A stretch of 64,000 bases of DNA. Origin: Modicisalibacter luteus DSM 23508. Lineage in GTDB: Bacteria > Pseudomonadota > Gammaproteobacteria > Pseudomonadales > Halomonadaceae. Location of the stretch: contig NZ_KB899994.1 in assembly GCF_000378505.1 (NCBI RefSeq), positions 224,611 to 288,610 of the forward strand. Reading direction: 5' to 3'. Below are positions 46,904 to 56,859 of this stretch, one piece after another. The first letter of the stretch is position 1, and each line of letters begins with the position of its first letter. The position numbers were made by a program, and so were the translations under genes. The notes beneath the pieces are model-generated. The model had not been told where the DNA came from. It did not search any database and saw nothing but the letters and a program-made list of their open reading frames with translations.

Positions 46904-47854
46904 ATGAATATATTAATTACAGGCGCAAGTGGCTTTGTTGGAAGACGGTTGCTTGCAACACTCGCCGCTCAGGAAGGGGTATTTGCCCAAGGGGCCTCTC
47001 GCCGCGCCTCCAGAGCTTCTGGTCAAGATATTGTCCGTTGCGGAAACCTTTCGGCTACATGCGAATGGCAACATCTTCTGAACGGTATGGACGTTGTCGT
47101 ACACTGTGCAGCCCGAGCTCATGTGCTCAATGACTCTACTAATGATCCGTGGGCAGCATTTTACCAAGCTAATGTACAGGGCACCCTGAGTCTAGCCAGC
47201 CAGGCCGTACAAGCAGGCGTCAAGCGGTTCGTGTTCATAAGCACAATCGGAGTCAACGGCAGCAAGAACACTATACCCTTCACTGAACATCATCTCCCCC
47301 AGCCGGTTGACCCTTATGCCCGCTCCAAGTGGCAGGCAGAAGTGGGACTGAAAGATATTGCAAAAAAAACGGGCTTGGAGTTGGTAATCGTCCGGCCACC
47401 TTTAATCTATGGGCCAGATGCCCCCGGCAATTTCGGCTTGCTCTCTACGGTGGCTACCAAGGGCCTACCACTGCCCTTGGCAGGCATCAATAACCGCCGC
47501 TCCTTCGTATCGGTGTGGAATCTCGTAGATTTCATCATGCATTGTATCAATCATCCCAATGCGTCTGGAGAAACTTTTTTGGTGGCGGATGGGGAGGATG
47601 TCTCTACGTCTGAATTATTATACAAACTTGCGCGTGCTGCAGGTAGGCCATCGCGCTTGTTCTGGCTACCCGCTTCATGGCTGAAAGCGGGAGCGACGGC
47701 TTTGGGTAAGCGCGGCGTCTATGATCGGTTGTTCGATTCCTTGCAGGTTGACGCCAGTCATGCAAGACGCACGCTAGGTTGGGTGCCACCCTTGAGCCTT
47801 GATGATGGGCTTGAGCGCTGTTTTCTCCATCAGGATGAAGGCTGTATTTCATGA
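46904..47854 (+). CDS. NAD-dependent sugar epimerase/dehydratase family (WbpV-like)
   Basis: The 316-residue SDR enzyme shows ILITGASGFVGRRLLATL at residues 3-20, HCAARAHVL, FISTIGVNG (catalytic Ser/Thr region) and YARSKWQAEVGL (Tyr-x-x-x-Lys). The closest pattern I recognise is the UDP-GlcNAc/UDP-Gal 4-epimerase or 4-keto-reductase group including WbpV and WbpK, which usually pairs with the initiating phosphoglycosyl transferase. Its stop overlaps that gene (ATGA), so the two form a unit making and loading the first sugar. Confidence 0.85.
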   Translation: MNILITGASGFVGRRLLATLAAQEGVFAQGASRRASRASGQDIVRCGNLSATCEWQHLLNGMDVVVHCAARAHVLNDSTNDPWAAFYQANVQGTLSLASQAVQAGVKRFVFISTIGVNGSKNTIPFTEHHLPQPVDPYARSKWQAEVGLKDIAKKTGLELVIVRPPLIYGPDAPGNFGLLSTVATKGLPLPLAGINNRRSFVSVWNLVDFIMHCINHPNASGETFLVADGEDVSTSELLYKLARAAGRPSRLFWLPASWLKAGATALGKRGVYDRLFDSLQVDASHARRTLGWVPPLSLDDGLERCFLHQDEGCIS

Positions 47855-48417
47855 TTCGATTCCTAGACGTGGTTTTTTCCGCTCTCGGCCTGCTGTTCGG
47901 CTTGCCGGCGATGGTGGTGCTTTATGTGATTGGCTATTTTGATACCGGCTCGCCGCTCTTTTGTCAGGAGCGGGTAGGGCGATTTAAGAAGCCTTTCGTT
48001 CTGGTGAAGTTTCGAACCATGAATCCAAATACAGCATCGGTGGCTTCGCACTTGGCCGATGTTTCCTCTATTACCCCATTCGGTAGCTTTTTGAGACGTA
48101 CCAAACTTGATGAGCTGCCCCAGCTCTGGAATGTGTTTAAAGGAGATATGAGCTTGGTGGGGCCGCGCCCCTGCCTGTTTAACCAGCAGGAGTTGATCGA
48201 TGCGCGGGAACTGTGCAATATTTATGACGCTCGGCCCGGTATTACCGGCTTGGCGCAGGTCAAGGGTATTGACATGTCTACGCCACAGCTGCTTGCCGAA
48301 ACAGATCAGCGGATGCTAAGCGAGCTGACGGTGCCGGCGTACTTCCGCTACATCCTGCTAACATTGTCAGGCAAAGGCGCAGGGGATCGAGTTAGGCCGA
48401 GTGGCAAATTTGACTAA
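47851..48417 (+). CDS. PglC-type initiating phosphoglycosyl transferase
   Basis: This 188-residue monotopic enzyme has the N-terminal reentrant membrane helix VVFSALGLLFGLPAMVVLYV, then CQERVGRFKKPFVLVKFRTM, RRTKLDELPQLWNVFKGDMS (catalytic Asp-Glu) and LVGPRP, ending ARPGITGLAQVKG. It transfers a sugar phosphate to undecaprenyl phosphate to start repeat-unit synthesis. It lacks the large N-terminal domain of WbaP, so the small PglC/WecP type is meant. A 2.4-kb IS-rich stretch follows. Confidence 0.92.
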   Translation: MIRFLDVVFSALGLLFGLPAMVVLYVIGYFDTGSPLFCQERVGRFKKPFVLVKFRTMNPNTASVASHLADVSSITPFGSFLRRTKLDELPQLWNVFKGDMSLVGPRPCLFNQQELIDARELCNIYDARPGITGLAQVKGIDMSTPQLLAETDQRMLSELTVPAYFRYILLTLSGKGAGDRVRPSGKFD

Positions 48418-48519
48418 TCCCGAGTTGTCTGAAGTGGTCAAATTGAAGCAAGCACCAGTGTGAGAGATCTGAAGCCTCGATCCGCCACTATAAGTAATTG
48501 AGTCGATGAATGTTCTGCC

Positions 48520-48712
48520 ACTCAAGGAGAGATCCATTGTGGCTAGGCGGCCGCCCCAGCTTGTTGAAGAACACCCGCTGGCAACACTTAGCGAGCTCAC
48601 GGACGCCTTTTCCGGCGGAAAGGCCTCTCCGTGCATCACATGACCATACGCAGGCGCCTGGAAGTAATGGGCATCCGGCGTGAACGCGCGGCAACACTTC
48701 CTGCCCGCTAGG
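48520..48712 (+). pseudogene. IS630-type transposase fragment
   Basis: The plus strand encodes LVEEHPLATLSELTDAFSGG and, one frame over, MTIRRRLEVMGIRRERAATL; both match the DNA-binding half of IS630-like transposases (HPLASQxEL ... MTIRRRLxxMGI). It is cut by the IS481 element at 48713. A matching IS630 start lies at 40692-40825 beside the other IS481 copy. Confidence 0.55.
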
Positions 48713-49700
48713 TGTTTGGTCCCGTGAAGTAATGGTTCGGGTCGTCGTAAAACCTTTCGGGCTCTTTCTGGCATTGCTCAAGCATAAATCCAATCGGTGA
48801 TTTGCCCCTGAGCGCCCTGAGTGGCCGGGCACTGTTATAGGCCCATAGGTAATCATCCAGGTGGGACTGGAGCTGACCCAGCGAGGTGTAATGGAACGCC
48901 CGGGTCGTTGCTGCCTTGATGGTGCGGTTCATACGTTCCACCCGTCCGTTGGTCCAGGGGTGGAAGGGCTTCGTCAGCCGATGCTCGATACCGTGGCGGT
49001 AACAGACGACATCGAAGATATGTGGCTTACAGGCTTCTGTCCCGGCCTTCGCACCCCATTGTCCTTAGCACCGTATGGACGCGGTAAGGCAAGGCCTGCA
49101 GCGTGTCTTCGAGGAAGTCGGCGGCGATTTGCCTCGTCATTTGTCGATACAGCTGGGCATAACGAACTTGGAGGTCCGGTCCACGGCGACGAATAGGTAA
49201 GCCTTGCCCTCACCCGTGCGGATCTCACTGATATCGACGTACAGGTAGCCGATCGGGTAACGCTTGAACGGCTTCTTCTCACGTTTCTGGTCGCCAGCCC
49301 TTGGCAACTGGCTGATGCCGTGCCGTTGGTAGAGCCGATGCAGGCTTGAGCGGGTTAGGGAAGGGATCTCTCGCTGAAGCGCATGAAGACAATCATCGAG
49401 GGTAACAGGGTCTTCTGCCGGAAGGTGACGGCCGCTGCTTCCTCCAGGGACGTCAGCGACGTGGAGCGAGGCAACCTGGTTCCCATCCGGGTGTCTTCGA
49501 CGGTATCTCGGCTGCGCCACTTCCATACGGTCTTGGGGTTGATACCGAAGCGACGGCTCAACGTCGCGGTCGACTCCGTCGATCGCTGTATCTCTGCTCG
49601 GATGGCGTGCGTGGTCGTGGCGCGTTTATGAAGAATCTGAGCCATGGGTCATCCTCCGATAATGGTTCGTAAGATAGACCATTACTCTTCGGGACCACAC
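48713..49700 (-). mobile_element. IS481-family insertion sequence, decayed
   Basis: A 988-bp element with imperfect ends TGTTTGGTCCCGTGAAGTAA (left) and TTACTCTTCGGGACCACAC (right). The transposase is split: HTH part (residues like RRFGINPKTVWKWRSRD) from 49645 down, DDE part KRYPIGYLYVDISEIRTGEG around 49250, and the C-terminal MNRTIKAATTRAFHYTSLGQ with FYDDPNHYF. At least two frameshifts break it, so it is inactive. A second, worse copy lies at 40826-42484. Confidence 0.8.
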
Positions 49701-49754
49701 GCTTAGGATGAGCCTGGATGGTCAGGCCGCCTCGGCTTCGCCCAAGCGCATGGT

Positions 49755-50108
49755 CTACCGGTTCCCGAGAGCCTCTTTTTTACCACCGCCAGCGGCAGAG
49801 CGAGTCGCTCGAACGAGGTGGAATCGGCCATCAAGGTATCGAACTCCATGTAGCAATCTTCTCAGAGCTTCAGGTGTGGGCGTGACAGATGCTTTTGAGT
49901 GTGCCGTCATCTCGCCACCGCCGAAATCGCTGGTAGACCGTCTTCCAAGGGCTGAAGCGCTCGGGCAGATCCCGCCACTGGCGCCAGAGCAGAGGATCCA
50001 GAAGATGCCGTTTAGCATCTGCCGGTCATCGTGTCGTGGGCGCCCACGCCCGGCGGGCGTGTCAGGCAAAACGATATCTTCAAACAATGCCCAACCCTGA
50101 TCGGACAT
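49755..50108 (-). pseudogene. IS5-family transposase N-terminal relic
   Basis: The minus-strand residues [40 protein letters not shown] and SGASGGICP match the insertion-domain start of IS5-type transposases (LTDEQWxLxxxL ... GRPRxDxRxxLNAIxWxLRTG). Catalytic residues are absent and the frame decays after about 70 codons. Confidence 0.65.
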
Positions 50109-50229
50109 CTCGTAACGTCACTACCGAGACAACCCTCCAAGCCTGATGGAGGAAAGGCTAGCAAGACGTCATTTTCAGACAAAGCGTAGTAGCACGAAAT
50201 TTCGAAACTCCACACTTAGGAACCACTGA

Positions 50230-50710
50230 ACAACCCAGTCAGGTAACCTGAAACAAGGTGCTCGACCTTGGTGTGGATGCTGGCCTTGAGCATCTCGATC
50301 TCCAACCGCAGCGTTCAGCGGGACGTTATCCATCGTCTTGGTGATGTTGCGCTTGGCCACGACGCAGCACTGGGAATCCGGATCGTCCTTCTCTTCGTCC
50401 AGGTATTTTCCGATGCCGGTGTAGTCGGCATTGTCGTACATCCGCTCGTCATTATCACGCACGAGGTGACGAAAACACTATGGGCCAGTCTGGTGACGGC
50501 ATCGACACCGATATAGGTCTTCATGCCGAAAACCCCTGGTTGCCCTTCTTGGTCTGCTTCATCTTGCTTCCCCGCTGAGCCCGGGAAACAGGAAGGCGAC
50601 AGCGCCTCGATCAGCCATTGCCAAGGAACCAAGATGCCCATCTGGGCCAGAAACCGTTCGCGGCGGGCAATCTTCTTCTTGTCCGAGTGCTCAGCCTGAG
50701 CGAGCAAGAT
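50230..50710 (-). pseudogene. IS5-family transposase with internal deletion
   Basis: Minus-strand KKKIARRERFLAQMGILVPW matches the beginning of an IS5/IS1182-like transposase. GKQDEADQEGQPGVFGMKTY then joins straight on to GVDAVTRLAHSV, skipping the middle of the protein. This is a different subgroup from the relic at 49.8-50.1 kb. It lies just beyond the end of cysNC. Confidence 0.6.
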
Positions 50711-50839
50711 CTACTTCATTGGCTGGCTCTGTCAGACAATGGCAGAAAGGCCTCATTCTACTCCATCGGTGGCTACCCGGCAGCTACGGTGGGATTAATG
50801 CAGCGTCTCCCTAACAGCTCCTGAACCGACGAGACCGGG

Positions 50840-52744
50840 TCAGGCGATAACTTGCCGCTCGCGCAACAACGCAATGATGGCATCCGCGGCATCCTCACTG
50901 CTCATCTCAGCGGTATTGATGTGCAGGTCAGGGTTCTCCGGGGCTTCGTAGGTGGAATCGATGCCGGTGAAATTCTTCAGCTCACCGCGGCGGGCTTTTT
51001 TGTAGAGCCCCTTGGGGTCGCGCTCTTCAGCCACGTCGAGAGGAGTGTCGATGAAAATCTCGACGAACTCGCCTTCTGCAACTAGGTCGCGGGCCAGTTG
51101 ACGCTCGCTGCGGAACGGCGAGATGAAAGCGGTCAGTACGAGCAGGCCGGCGTCGACCATCAGCTTGGCCACTTCGCCTACGCGGCGGATATTTTCCACT
51201 CGGTCAGCGTCGGTGAAGCCCAAGTCGCGATTGAGACCATGGCGTACATTGTCGCCATCCAGCAGATAGGTATGCTGGCCGGCTGCGTGCAGCTTCTTCT
51301 CCACTAGGTTGGCAATGGTCGACTTACCAGCGCCGGAGAGGCCAGTGAACCACAATACCGCAGGCCGCTGGCCTTTGGAGAGTGCACGTGCCTGCTTGTC
51401 GATGTCCACATGCTGCATGTGAAGGTTCTGACTACGGCGCAGGGCAAAGTGCAGCATGCCAGCCCCCACAGTATTGTTGCTCATCCGATCAATCAGGATG
51501 AACCCGCCGGTATCGGCGTTTTCACGGTAGGCATCGAACGCCACCGGCTTGTTCAGGCTTAGAGTACAGATGCCGATGCCGTTCAGGTCGAGCTGCTTGG
51601 CCGCGGTGTGCTCCAAGGTATTGACGTTCACTTGGTATTTGATTTCTGTGATGGAGGCAGATACCGTCTGGGTGCCTAGCTTCATCAGGTAGGGGCGGCC
51701 CGGTAGCAGCGGCTGCTCGTGCATCCACACCAAGGTGGTCTCAAACTGGTCGGCCGTCTGGGCCGGCTGCTCCACACCGGAAATCACATCGCCGCGTGAG
51801 ATATCGATCTCGTCTTCCAGCAACAGGGTCACAGACTGCCCAGCAATCGCTCGCTCCAGATCGCCGTCAAAGGTGTAGATGCGTGAAACCTTGCTGGTCC
51901 TGCCCGAGGGCTGGACGCGGATGGCATCGCCTGGAGCCACGCTACCGCTGGCTACCATGCCGGCGAAACCGCGGAAGTCCAAGTTAGGGCGATTGACCCA
52001 CTGCACCGGCATACGGAAGGGCGCGCGCTGCAAGCGCTCCTCATCAACTTCTATGGTCTCTAGATAGGCCATCAGAGTAGGCCCGTGATACCACGGCATG
52101 TGGTGTCCATGTTCGATGACATTGTCACCTTTGAGCGCCGACATCGGGATGAAGGTAATGTTCTCCAAGCCCACCTGCTTGGCGAACCGACGATACTCCT
52201 CGGCGATCTCGTCGAAGCGTGCCTTCGAGTAATCAACGAGGTCCATCTTGTTGATTGCTACAACGACGTGACTCATGCCGATCAGGGACATAAGGAAACT
52301 ATGACGGCGGGTCTGGGTCAGGATGGCGTGGCGAGCATCGACCATCAGGATGGCCGCGTCCGCGGTGGAGGCCCCAGTGACCATGTTACGCGTGTACTGC
52401 TCGTGCCCCGGCGTATCGGCCACGATGAACTTGCGCTTATCAGTGGAGAAGAAGCGGTAGGCCACGTCAATGGTGATGCCTTGCTCGCGCTCGGCGGCCA
52501 AGCCGTCGACCAGCAGTGCAAAGTCCATCTCGCTGCCCTGGGTACCATACTTCTTCGAATCCGCCTCGATGGCCGCCAGCTGATCCTCGAATAGCAGCTT
52601 GGATTCGAACAGTAACCGTCCGATCAATGTGCTCTTGCCATCATCAACGCTGCCGCAGGTGATGAAACGCAGCAACCCCTTGTGCTCGTGGGCCTTTAGG
52701 TAGCCCTCGATATCGTCGGCGATCATATCGGATGCGTGTGCCAT
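50840..52744 (-). CDS. cysNC: Sulfate adenylyltransferase large subunit fused to APS kinase
   Basis: The 634-residue bifunctional protein joins an elongation-factor-like GTPase (Cys[21 protein letters not shown] near residue 31, [25 protein letters not shown]) to an APS kinase (Cys[21 protein letters not shown] from about residue 463, then [15 protein letters not shown]). With CysD it makes APS and then PAPS. Its start overlaps the cysD stop by one base. The fused kinase makes the product PAPS, the donor for the two sulfotransferases in the neighbouring polysaccharide locus. No PAPS reductase gene is present in the window. Confidence 0.95.
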   Translation of the reverse strand: MAHASDMIADDIEGYLKAHEHKGLLRFITCGSVDDGKSTLIGRLLFESKLLFEDQLAAIEADSKKYGTQGSEMDFALLVDGLAAEREQGITIDVAYRFFSTDKRKFIVADTPGHEQYTRNMVTGASTADAAILMVDARHAILTQTRRHSFLMSLIGMSHVVVAINKMDLVDYSKARFDEIAEEYRRFAKQVGLENITFIPMSALKGDNVIEHGHHMPWYHGPTLMAYLETIEVDEERLQRAPFRMPVQWVNRPNLDFRGFAGMVASGSVAPGDAIRVQPSGRTSKVSRIYTFDGDLERAIAGQSVTLLLEDEIDISRGDVISGVEQPAQTADQFETTLVWMHEQPLLPGRPYLMKLGTQTVSASITEIKYQVNVNTLEHTAAKQLDLNGIGICTLSLNKPVAFDAYRENADTGGFILIDRMSNNTVGAGMLHFALRRSQNLHMQHVDIDKQARALSKGQRPAVLWFTGLSGAGKSTIANLVEKKLHAAGQHTYLLDGDNVRHGLNRDLGFTDADRVENIRRVGEVAKLMVDAGLLVLTAFISPFRSERQLARDLVAEGEFVEIFIDTPLDVAEERDPKGLYKKARRGELKNFTGIDSTYEAPENPDLHINTAEMSSEDAADAIIALLRERQVIA

Positions 52745-53646
52745 TAGAAGTATCCCTCTTGCTTTTTCTTTTCCATGGAAGCGGCGCTGTCGTGGTCGAT
52801 CACCCGACCCTGGCGCTCCGAGGTCTTGGTCAGCAGCATTTCCTGGATGATCGCCGGCAGGGTGTCGGCCTCGGATTCGATGGCGCCGGTCAGGGGATAA
52901 CAGCCCAGAGTGCGAAAGCGCACCTTGCGCATCATCGGCACCTCGCCGGGCTCCAGCGGCATGCGTTCATCGTCGACCATGATCAGCGCACCATCGCGTT
53001 CCACGACTGGGCGTTCGGCGGCGTAGTAGAGCGGCACGATGGGGATATCCTGAAGGTAGATGTATTGCCAGATATCCAACTCGGTCCAGTTGGAGAGCGG
53101 AAATACACGGATTGACTCACGCTTATGCTTGCGTGTGTTGTAAAGACGCCATAACTCGGGACGCTGATTCTTCGGATCCCAACGGTGCTGGGCGGTACGG
53201 AAGGAGAATACTCGCTCCTTGGCACGAGATTTCTCCTCGTCGCGGCGGGCGCCGCCAAAGGCGGCGTCGAAGCCGTGCTTGTCCAGCGCCTGCTTAAGAC
53301 CCTCGGTCTTCATCACATCGGTATGAATGGCCGAACCGTGGGTGAAAGGATTGATGTCTTTCTCAATTCCTTCAGGGTTGATATGGACCAACAGATCCAT
53401 GCCCATTTCCTTGGCCATTTTGTCACGGAACTCGTACATGGCGCGGAACTTCCAGCGCGTATCCACATGAAGCAGCGGGAAGGGCGGTGGTGCCGGTGCG
53501 AAAGCCTTGCGAGCTAGGTGAAGCATGACCGCGCTGTCCTTTCCTACCGAGTAGAGCATCACTGGATTCTCGGTCTCAGTGACGACTTCTCGCATGATCT
53601 GGATGCTCTCGGCCTCCAGCTTCTGAAGATGGGTAAGTGACGTCAT
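52744..53646 (-). CDS. cysD: Sulfate adenylyltransferase small subunit
   Basis: The 300-residue PP-loop ATPase shows [19 protein letters not shown] near residue 31 (SxGKDS adenylate motif), [19 protein letters not shown], and the C-terminal [17 protein letters not shown] and [10 protein letters not shown]. Together with CysN it adenylates sulfate. It is preceded on the same strand, 40 bases upstream, by an IS630-like HTH gene, which is an unusual operon partner. Confidence 0.95.
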   Translation of the reverse strand: MTSLTHLQKLEAESIQIMREVVTETENPVMLYSVGKDSAVMLHLARKAFAPAPPPFPLLHVDTRWKFRAMYEFRDKMAKEMGMDLLVHINPEGIEKDINPFTHGSAIHTDVMKTEGLKQALDKHGFDAAFGGARRDEEKSRAKERVFSFRTAQHRWDPKNQRPELWRLYNTRKHKRESIRVFPLSNWTELDIWQYIYLQDIPIVPLYYAAERPVVERDGALIMVDDERMPLEPGEVPMMRKVRFRTLGCYPLTGAIESEADTLPAIIQEMLLTKTSERQGRVIDHDSAASMEKKKQEGYF

Positions 53647-53686
53647 GGCATTGGCCTGTCCAGGTAGGTAATTGGTCCAGATCCCG

Positions 53687-54475
53687 CTAATGGGAAGGCA
53701 CGTTAATCAGGTGGAACGCCGGATGCTCAACCAGCCACTGGCGAATTTCTGGGCTGGCCTCGAAAAAAGCGCCATGAAAAACCAGAGCGATAGGAGCCCC
53801 GTGTTTCTGGCTTAGCATGCGCTGGAACAGCATCAGGTAATCATCGGCCCGGGGCGATGCCGGTAGGCAGCGAGTCAACAATGCGCCGCGCTTGCCGTGG
53901 AGATAAAACTGATAGCGTAGCCGCGATGCCGTGGGTACCGCGCCCGGTTTTGCAACTCGCACGCCGCCTTGCCAGGCGCTGCCACCAGTCCGTTGCATCT
54001 GCCTCAGCACCGGCTGCACCTGCTGGCGGTACCAGCGTCCGATATGGCTGCGCTGATGAGCCAAGGCTTCCAAAGCCAGAGGCTCAGGCTTGAGGTCTTG
54101 GGCCTTCAGCCAGTGTTCGATGGTACGAGGAGAGGGGGATGCTAGGTCGCGCGAGCATCCCTGAATTGCGTTCGCTAACGCTCGGCTGGTCCAGCCAGGG
54201 GCACCATCGTCGGGCCAGTCAGCCAAGAACCGGCATAGCGTCCGGCGCTCAACGTCGCCAAGCACGTCTCCCTGGCCCGAGCGCCGCCCCCGAGGCTTGA
54301 CGTCTATCGCTCCCCAGCCACCTTCACGAAATGCCTTCCAGGCCGCTGACACGGTAGGCGCTGAGAGTTCGGCGTGCCTAGCAGTCTCGGCGACCGTATA
54401 CCCATCAAGACGCAGGCGGACGGCTTGGCGGCGGCGTTCGTTAAGCATTTCAGGCGACAAATGTTTAGTCGGCAT
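53687..54475 (-). CDS. IS630-transposase-like HTH protein, possibly domesticated
   Basis: This 262-residue protein from ATG 54473-54475 has an IS630-type N-terminal half: [20 protein letters not shown], a helix-turn-helix [20 protein letters not shown], and a second winged-helix region ending [17 protein letters not shown]. The C-terminal half keeps a transposase-like shape ([13 protein letters not shown], then [19 protein letters not shown]), but the DDE acidic residues expected there are missing, and it ends at LINVPSH before the last motif. The frame is intact and codon use is normal. It is first in a likely operon with cysD and cysNC, and divergent from the sulfate-type permease, so a regulatory role is plausible. 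Confidence 0.7.
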   Translation of the reverse strand: MPTKHLSPEMLNERRRQAVRLRLDGYTVAETARHAELSAPTVSAAWKAFREGGWGAIDVKPRGRRSGQGDVLGDVERRTLCRFLADWPDDGAPGWTSRALANAIQGCSRDLASPSPRTIEHWLKAQDLKPEPLALEALAHQRSHIGRWYRQQVQPVLRQMQRTGGSAWQGGVRVAKPGAVPTASRLRYQFYLHGKRGALLTRCLPASPRADDYLMLFQRMLSQKHGAPIALVFHGAFFEASPEIRQWLVEHPAFHLINVPSH

Positions 54476-54599
54476 GGTGGCGGTAACGTGATGATTATTA
54501 AGTGGAATTAGGCGGGTCCTGTAATGCTGGTAATGCATAATTCGACTTCATCATAAAAGGTTGCGTAGAATCTCACAAGTCGAACTCAAACTTGTGGGG

Positions 54600-56339
54600 A
54601 TGCCTCCTGTCATGATGACTTGGACGGTACTGCTTTCTATCGCCGGCCTGTTGGTGATGCTTATCTCAGGCTGGGTACGTCCCGCCGCCGCCTTCGTTAG
54701 CCTAGCCGGGGGTTACCTGCTGTTGGGCCTGGTGGATACCGCTATCCTATTGCAGCAATACACCAACCCGGCGCTGGCTACTTTGCTGCTGCTGTTGCTC
54801 ATCTCGCTGGCCCTGGAACGCACCCCATTATTAGATTGGCTTTCACTGCGGATTGTGAAAGGGGGCGAGCGGACCGCTACGGCACGTCTGATGGGAACCA
54901 GTGCAGTATTGTCGGCGTTTCTCAACAATACGGCAGTGGTGGCAGCCTTTTTGGGCGCTATCTCGCGCCAAAGCCATGTCGCACCGTCTCGGCTGCTGAT
55001 CCCGCTCTCTTACGCCTCGATACTCGGCGGCATGACTACCTTAGTGGGCACGTCCACGAATTTGGTGGTCAGCTCTTTCGCTCTGAGTAGCGGCGGTCCT
55101 GAACTGGGTATGTTCCAGTTCAGTTTGGTCGGCGTGCCGGTGGCTCTGCTGTCGTTCGTGGTTCTGCTGTGGCGAGCCCAGCGGCTGCCTCAGCATCAGC
55201 CCGAAAATATCACTGAGAAGCTGTCCTACTTTCTGGCCGCCGACCTGGAGCCCGGTTCGGAGTTGGTGGGCAAGAGCATCGAAGCCAACCATCTGCGCAG
55301 TCTGGAAGGGCTCTACTTGCTAGAGATAGAGCGAGAAGGGCGATTAATCAGCCCCGTGGGTCCCGAAGAAATTCTCAAGCCTGCCGATACGCTGATATTT
55401 ACGGGTGAAGTGAGCAAGGTACAGGCGCTGCAGCGCTTCCGGGGGCTGAAGCTATTCGGCCACAAGGCCGACGACCTGTTGGCTACCAACCTGGTGGAAG
55501 TTGTGGTGTCGCACGAATCGGAGCTGGCTGGACAAACGCTGCAGGAGGTTGACTTCCGCAGCATGTTCAACGCTGGTGTAGTAGGCATTCGTCGCGGTAA
55601 CAAGCGATTGGAAGGGCAGTTGGGTCAAATTCCCTTGCGCGTGGGCGACTGTCTGTTATTAGCGGTAGGTAGCGACTTCCGCCAGCACCGCAACATTGAA
55701 CGCAACTTCCATCTGCTCAGTGGCAGCCTTACGCGGCCGCAGCTCAGCCGTTTGAAAAGCGCGCTCACTCTGGCCGGCTTCGCCTCGGTGATCGGTATGG
55801 CCGCCCTGGAACTCTTGCCACTCTTTCATGGACTGCTATTGCTGATGGGCGGGCTGTTGCTGGGGCGTGTGCTCAGTCCCGCTGAGTTGCGTCGGCGCTT
55901 TCCATTCGAACTTTGGATGGTTATCGGCTCAGCGTTGGCTATTGCGCAAGGATTGGAGAACTCCGGCGCCGCAGCATTGCTCGCCCAAGGCATGCAGTCA
56001 CTGTTCTCGGGCCACGGCGTATTCGCAGCATTCGTCGGATGCTATCTGCTCACCATGCTGCTGACCGAAACCGTCACCAACAACGCTGCTGCGGCGCTAG
56101 CCTTTCCCGTGGCCTGGAGTACTGCGCAAGCCTTTGGCTCCGACCCCATGCCCTTCATTATGGCTGTTGCCTACGGTGCCAGCGCCTGCTTTCTGATCCC
56201 CTACGGTTATCAGACCCACCTGATGGTGTTCTCACCGGGCCGTTACCACATTAGCGACTTTATCAAGACCGGCCTGCCGGTTAGTCTGACTTATTCGGTA
56301 GCAGTACTGGCACTGACGCCGCTTGTGTTTCCGTTCTAA
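54600..56339 (+). CDS. SLC13/DASS-type anion permease with two TrkA-C domains
   Basis: The 579-residue protein has membrane helices in two blocks (residues 5-180 and 390-575), separated by two soluble RCK_C/TrkA-C domains at about residues 200-275 (ELVGKSIEANHLRSLEGLYL) and 290-365 (SELAGQTLQEVDFRSMFNAG). The helical part has SAFLNNTAVVAAFLGAISRQ and, in the second block, TETVTNNAAAALAFPVAW, the paired Asn-Asn-Thr and Thr-Asn-Asn substrate motifs of DASS transporters. Members with TrkA-C insertions often move sulfate. Divergence from cysD supports sulfate. ATG 54612 or an upstream start at 54561 are alternatives. Confidence 0.85.
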   Translation: MPPVMMTWTVLLSIAGLLVMLISGWVRPAAAFVSLAGGYLLLGLVDTAILLQQYTNPALATLLLLLLISLALERTPLLDWLSLRIVKGGERTATARLMGTSAVLSAFLNNTAVVAAFLGAISRQSHVAPSRLLIPLSYASILGGMTTLVGTSTNLVVSSFALSSGGPELGMFQFSLVGVPVALLSFVVLLWRAQRLPQHQPENITEKLSYFLAADLEPGSELVGKSIEANHLRSLEGLYLLEIEREGRLISPVGPEEILKPADTLIFTGEVSKVQALQRFRGLKLFGHKADDLLATNLVEVVVSHESELAGQTLQEVDFRSMFNAGVVGIRRGNKRLEGQLGQIPLRVGDCLLLAVGSDFRQHRNIERNFHLLSGSLTRPQLSRLKSALTLAGFASVIGMAALELLPLFHGLLLLMGGLLLGRVLSPAELRRRFPFELWMVIGSALAIAQGLENSGAAALLAQGMQSLFSGHGVFAAFVGCYLLTMLLTETVTNNAAAALAFPVAWSTAQAFGSDPMPFIMAVAYGASACFLIPYGYQTHLMVFSPGRYHISDFIKTGLPVSLTYSVAVLALTPLVFPF

Positions 56340-56859
56340 CTGCTTTGATAACGCACTTCGCGACGGGCTTCAACAGTCAGCATTACGCCTGGCGTCACAG
56401 CTTATGGAAGATTGGGCAGCCTATGCCCAGAGCCCAGATTTATCAGCAATCCCAGAGCCTTTCACCATAGCAGCGCCTTTACTGAGCGAAAAAGAGGCGC
56501 GGGAATAGAAGCACTACCTGCTGATCTGTCAGCCTTGGGGAAACCGGCCTGAGCGAGCGTTTATGGCGCAACTCTTGATAACAATCTCTGGTATCAAGTG
56601 CCCTACACTAGTACGCACAGGCGGGCTCAAAGGTATCTCGGCTAGCAAATCAGGGCACCGGAGACGTTGAGCTCGCCTTGGCATAACGATGGCGGGCCAG
56701 AACCACAAGCTTCCCCCTCGTCATTAGCTGACGACAGGCGCTTGGGAAGTCCGGCTGCTACTAGCGCTTGAGCAGCTCATTGGCCGTCGGCAAACGAAGT
56801 GCTGCGCATCTAGCCTTGAGATTAGGGCTCAACGTCTGGTCCGAATTTCGGGGACCACC
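56340..56859. other. Spacer between the permease gene and the recombinase trio
   Basis: No complete gene is seen. A frame at about 56323-56508 encodes LRLASQLMEDWAAYAQSPDL and a short acidic tail. It may be the end of a lost reading frame, but I do not recognise it. This 520-base stretch is where one end of the recombinase-trio element would lie. No obvious inverted repeat marking a boundary was found. Confidence 0.35.

Noticed and set aside
49755..50710. One continuous IS5 element
   Set aside because: The two relics belong to different IS5 subgroups and each starts with its own N-terminus, so they are separate insertions.
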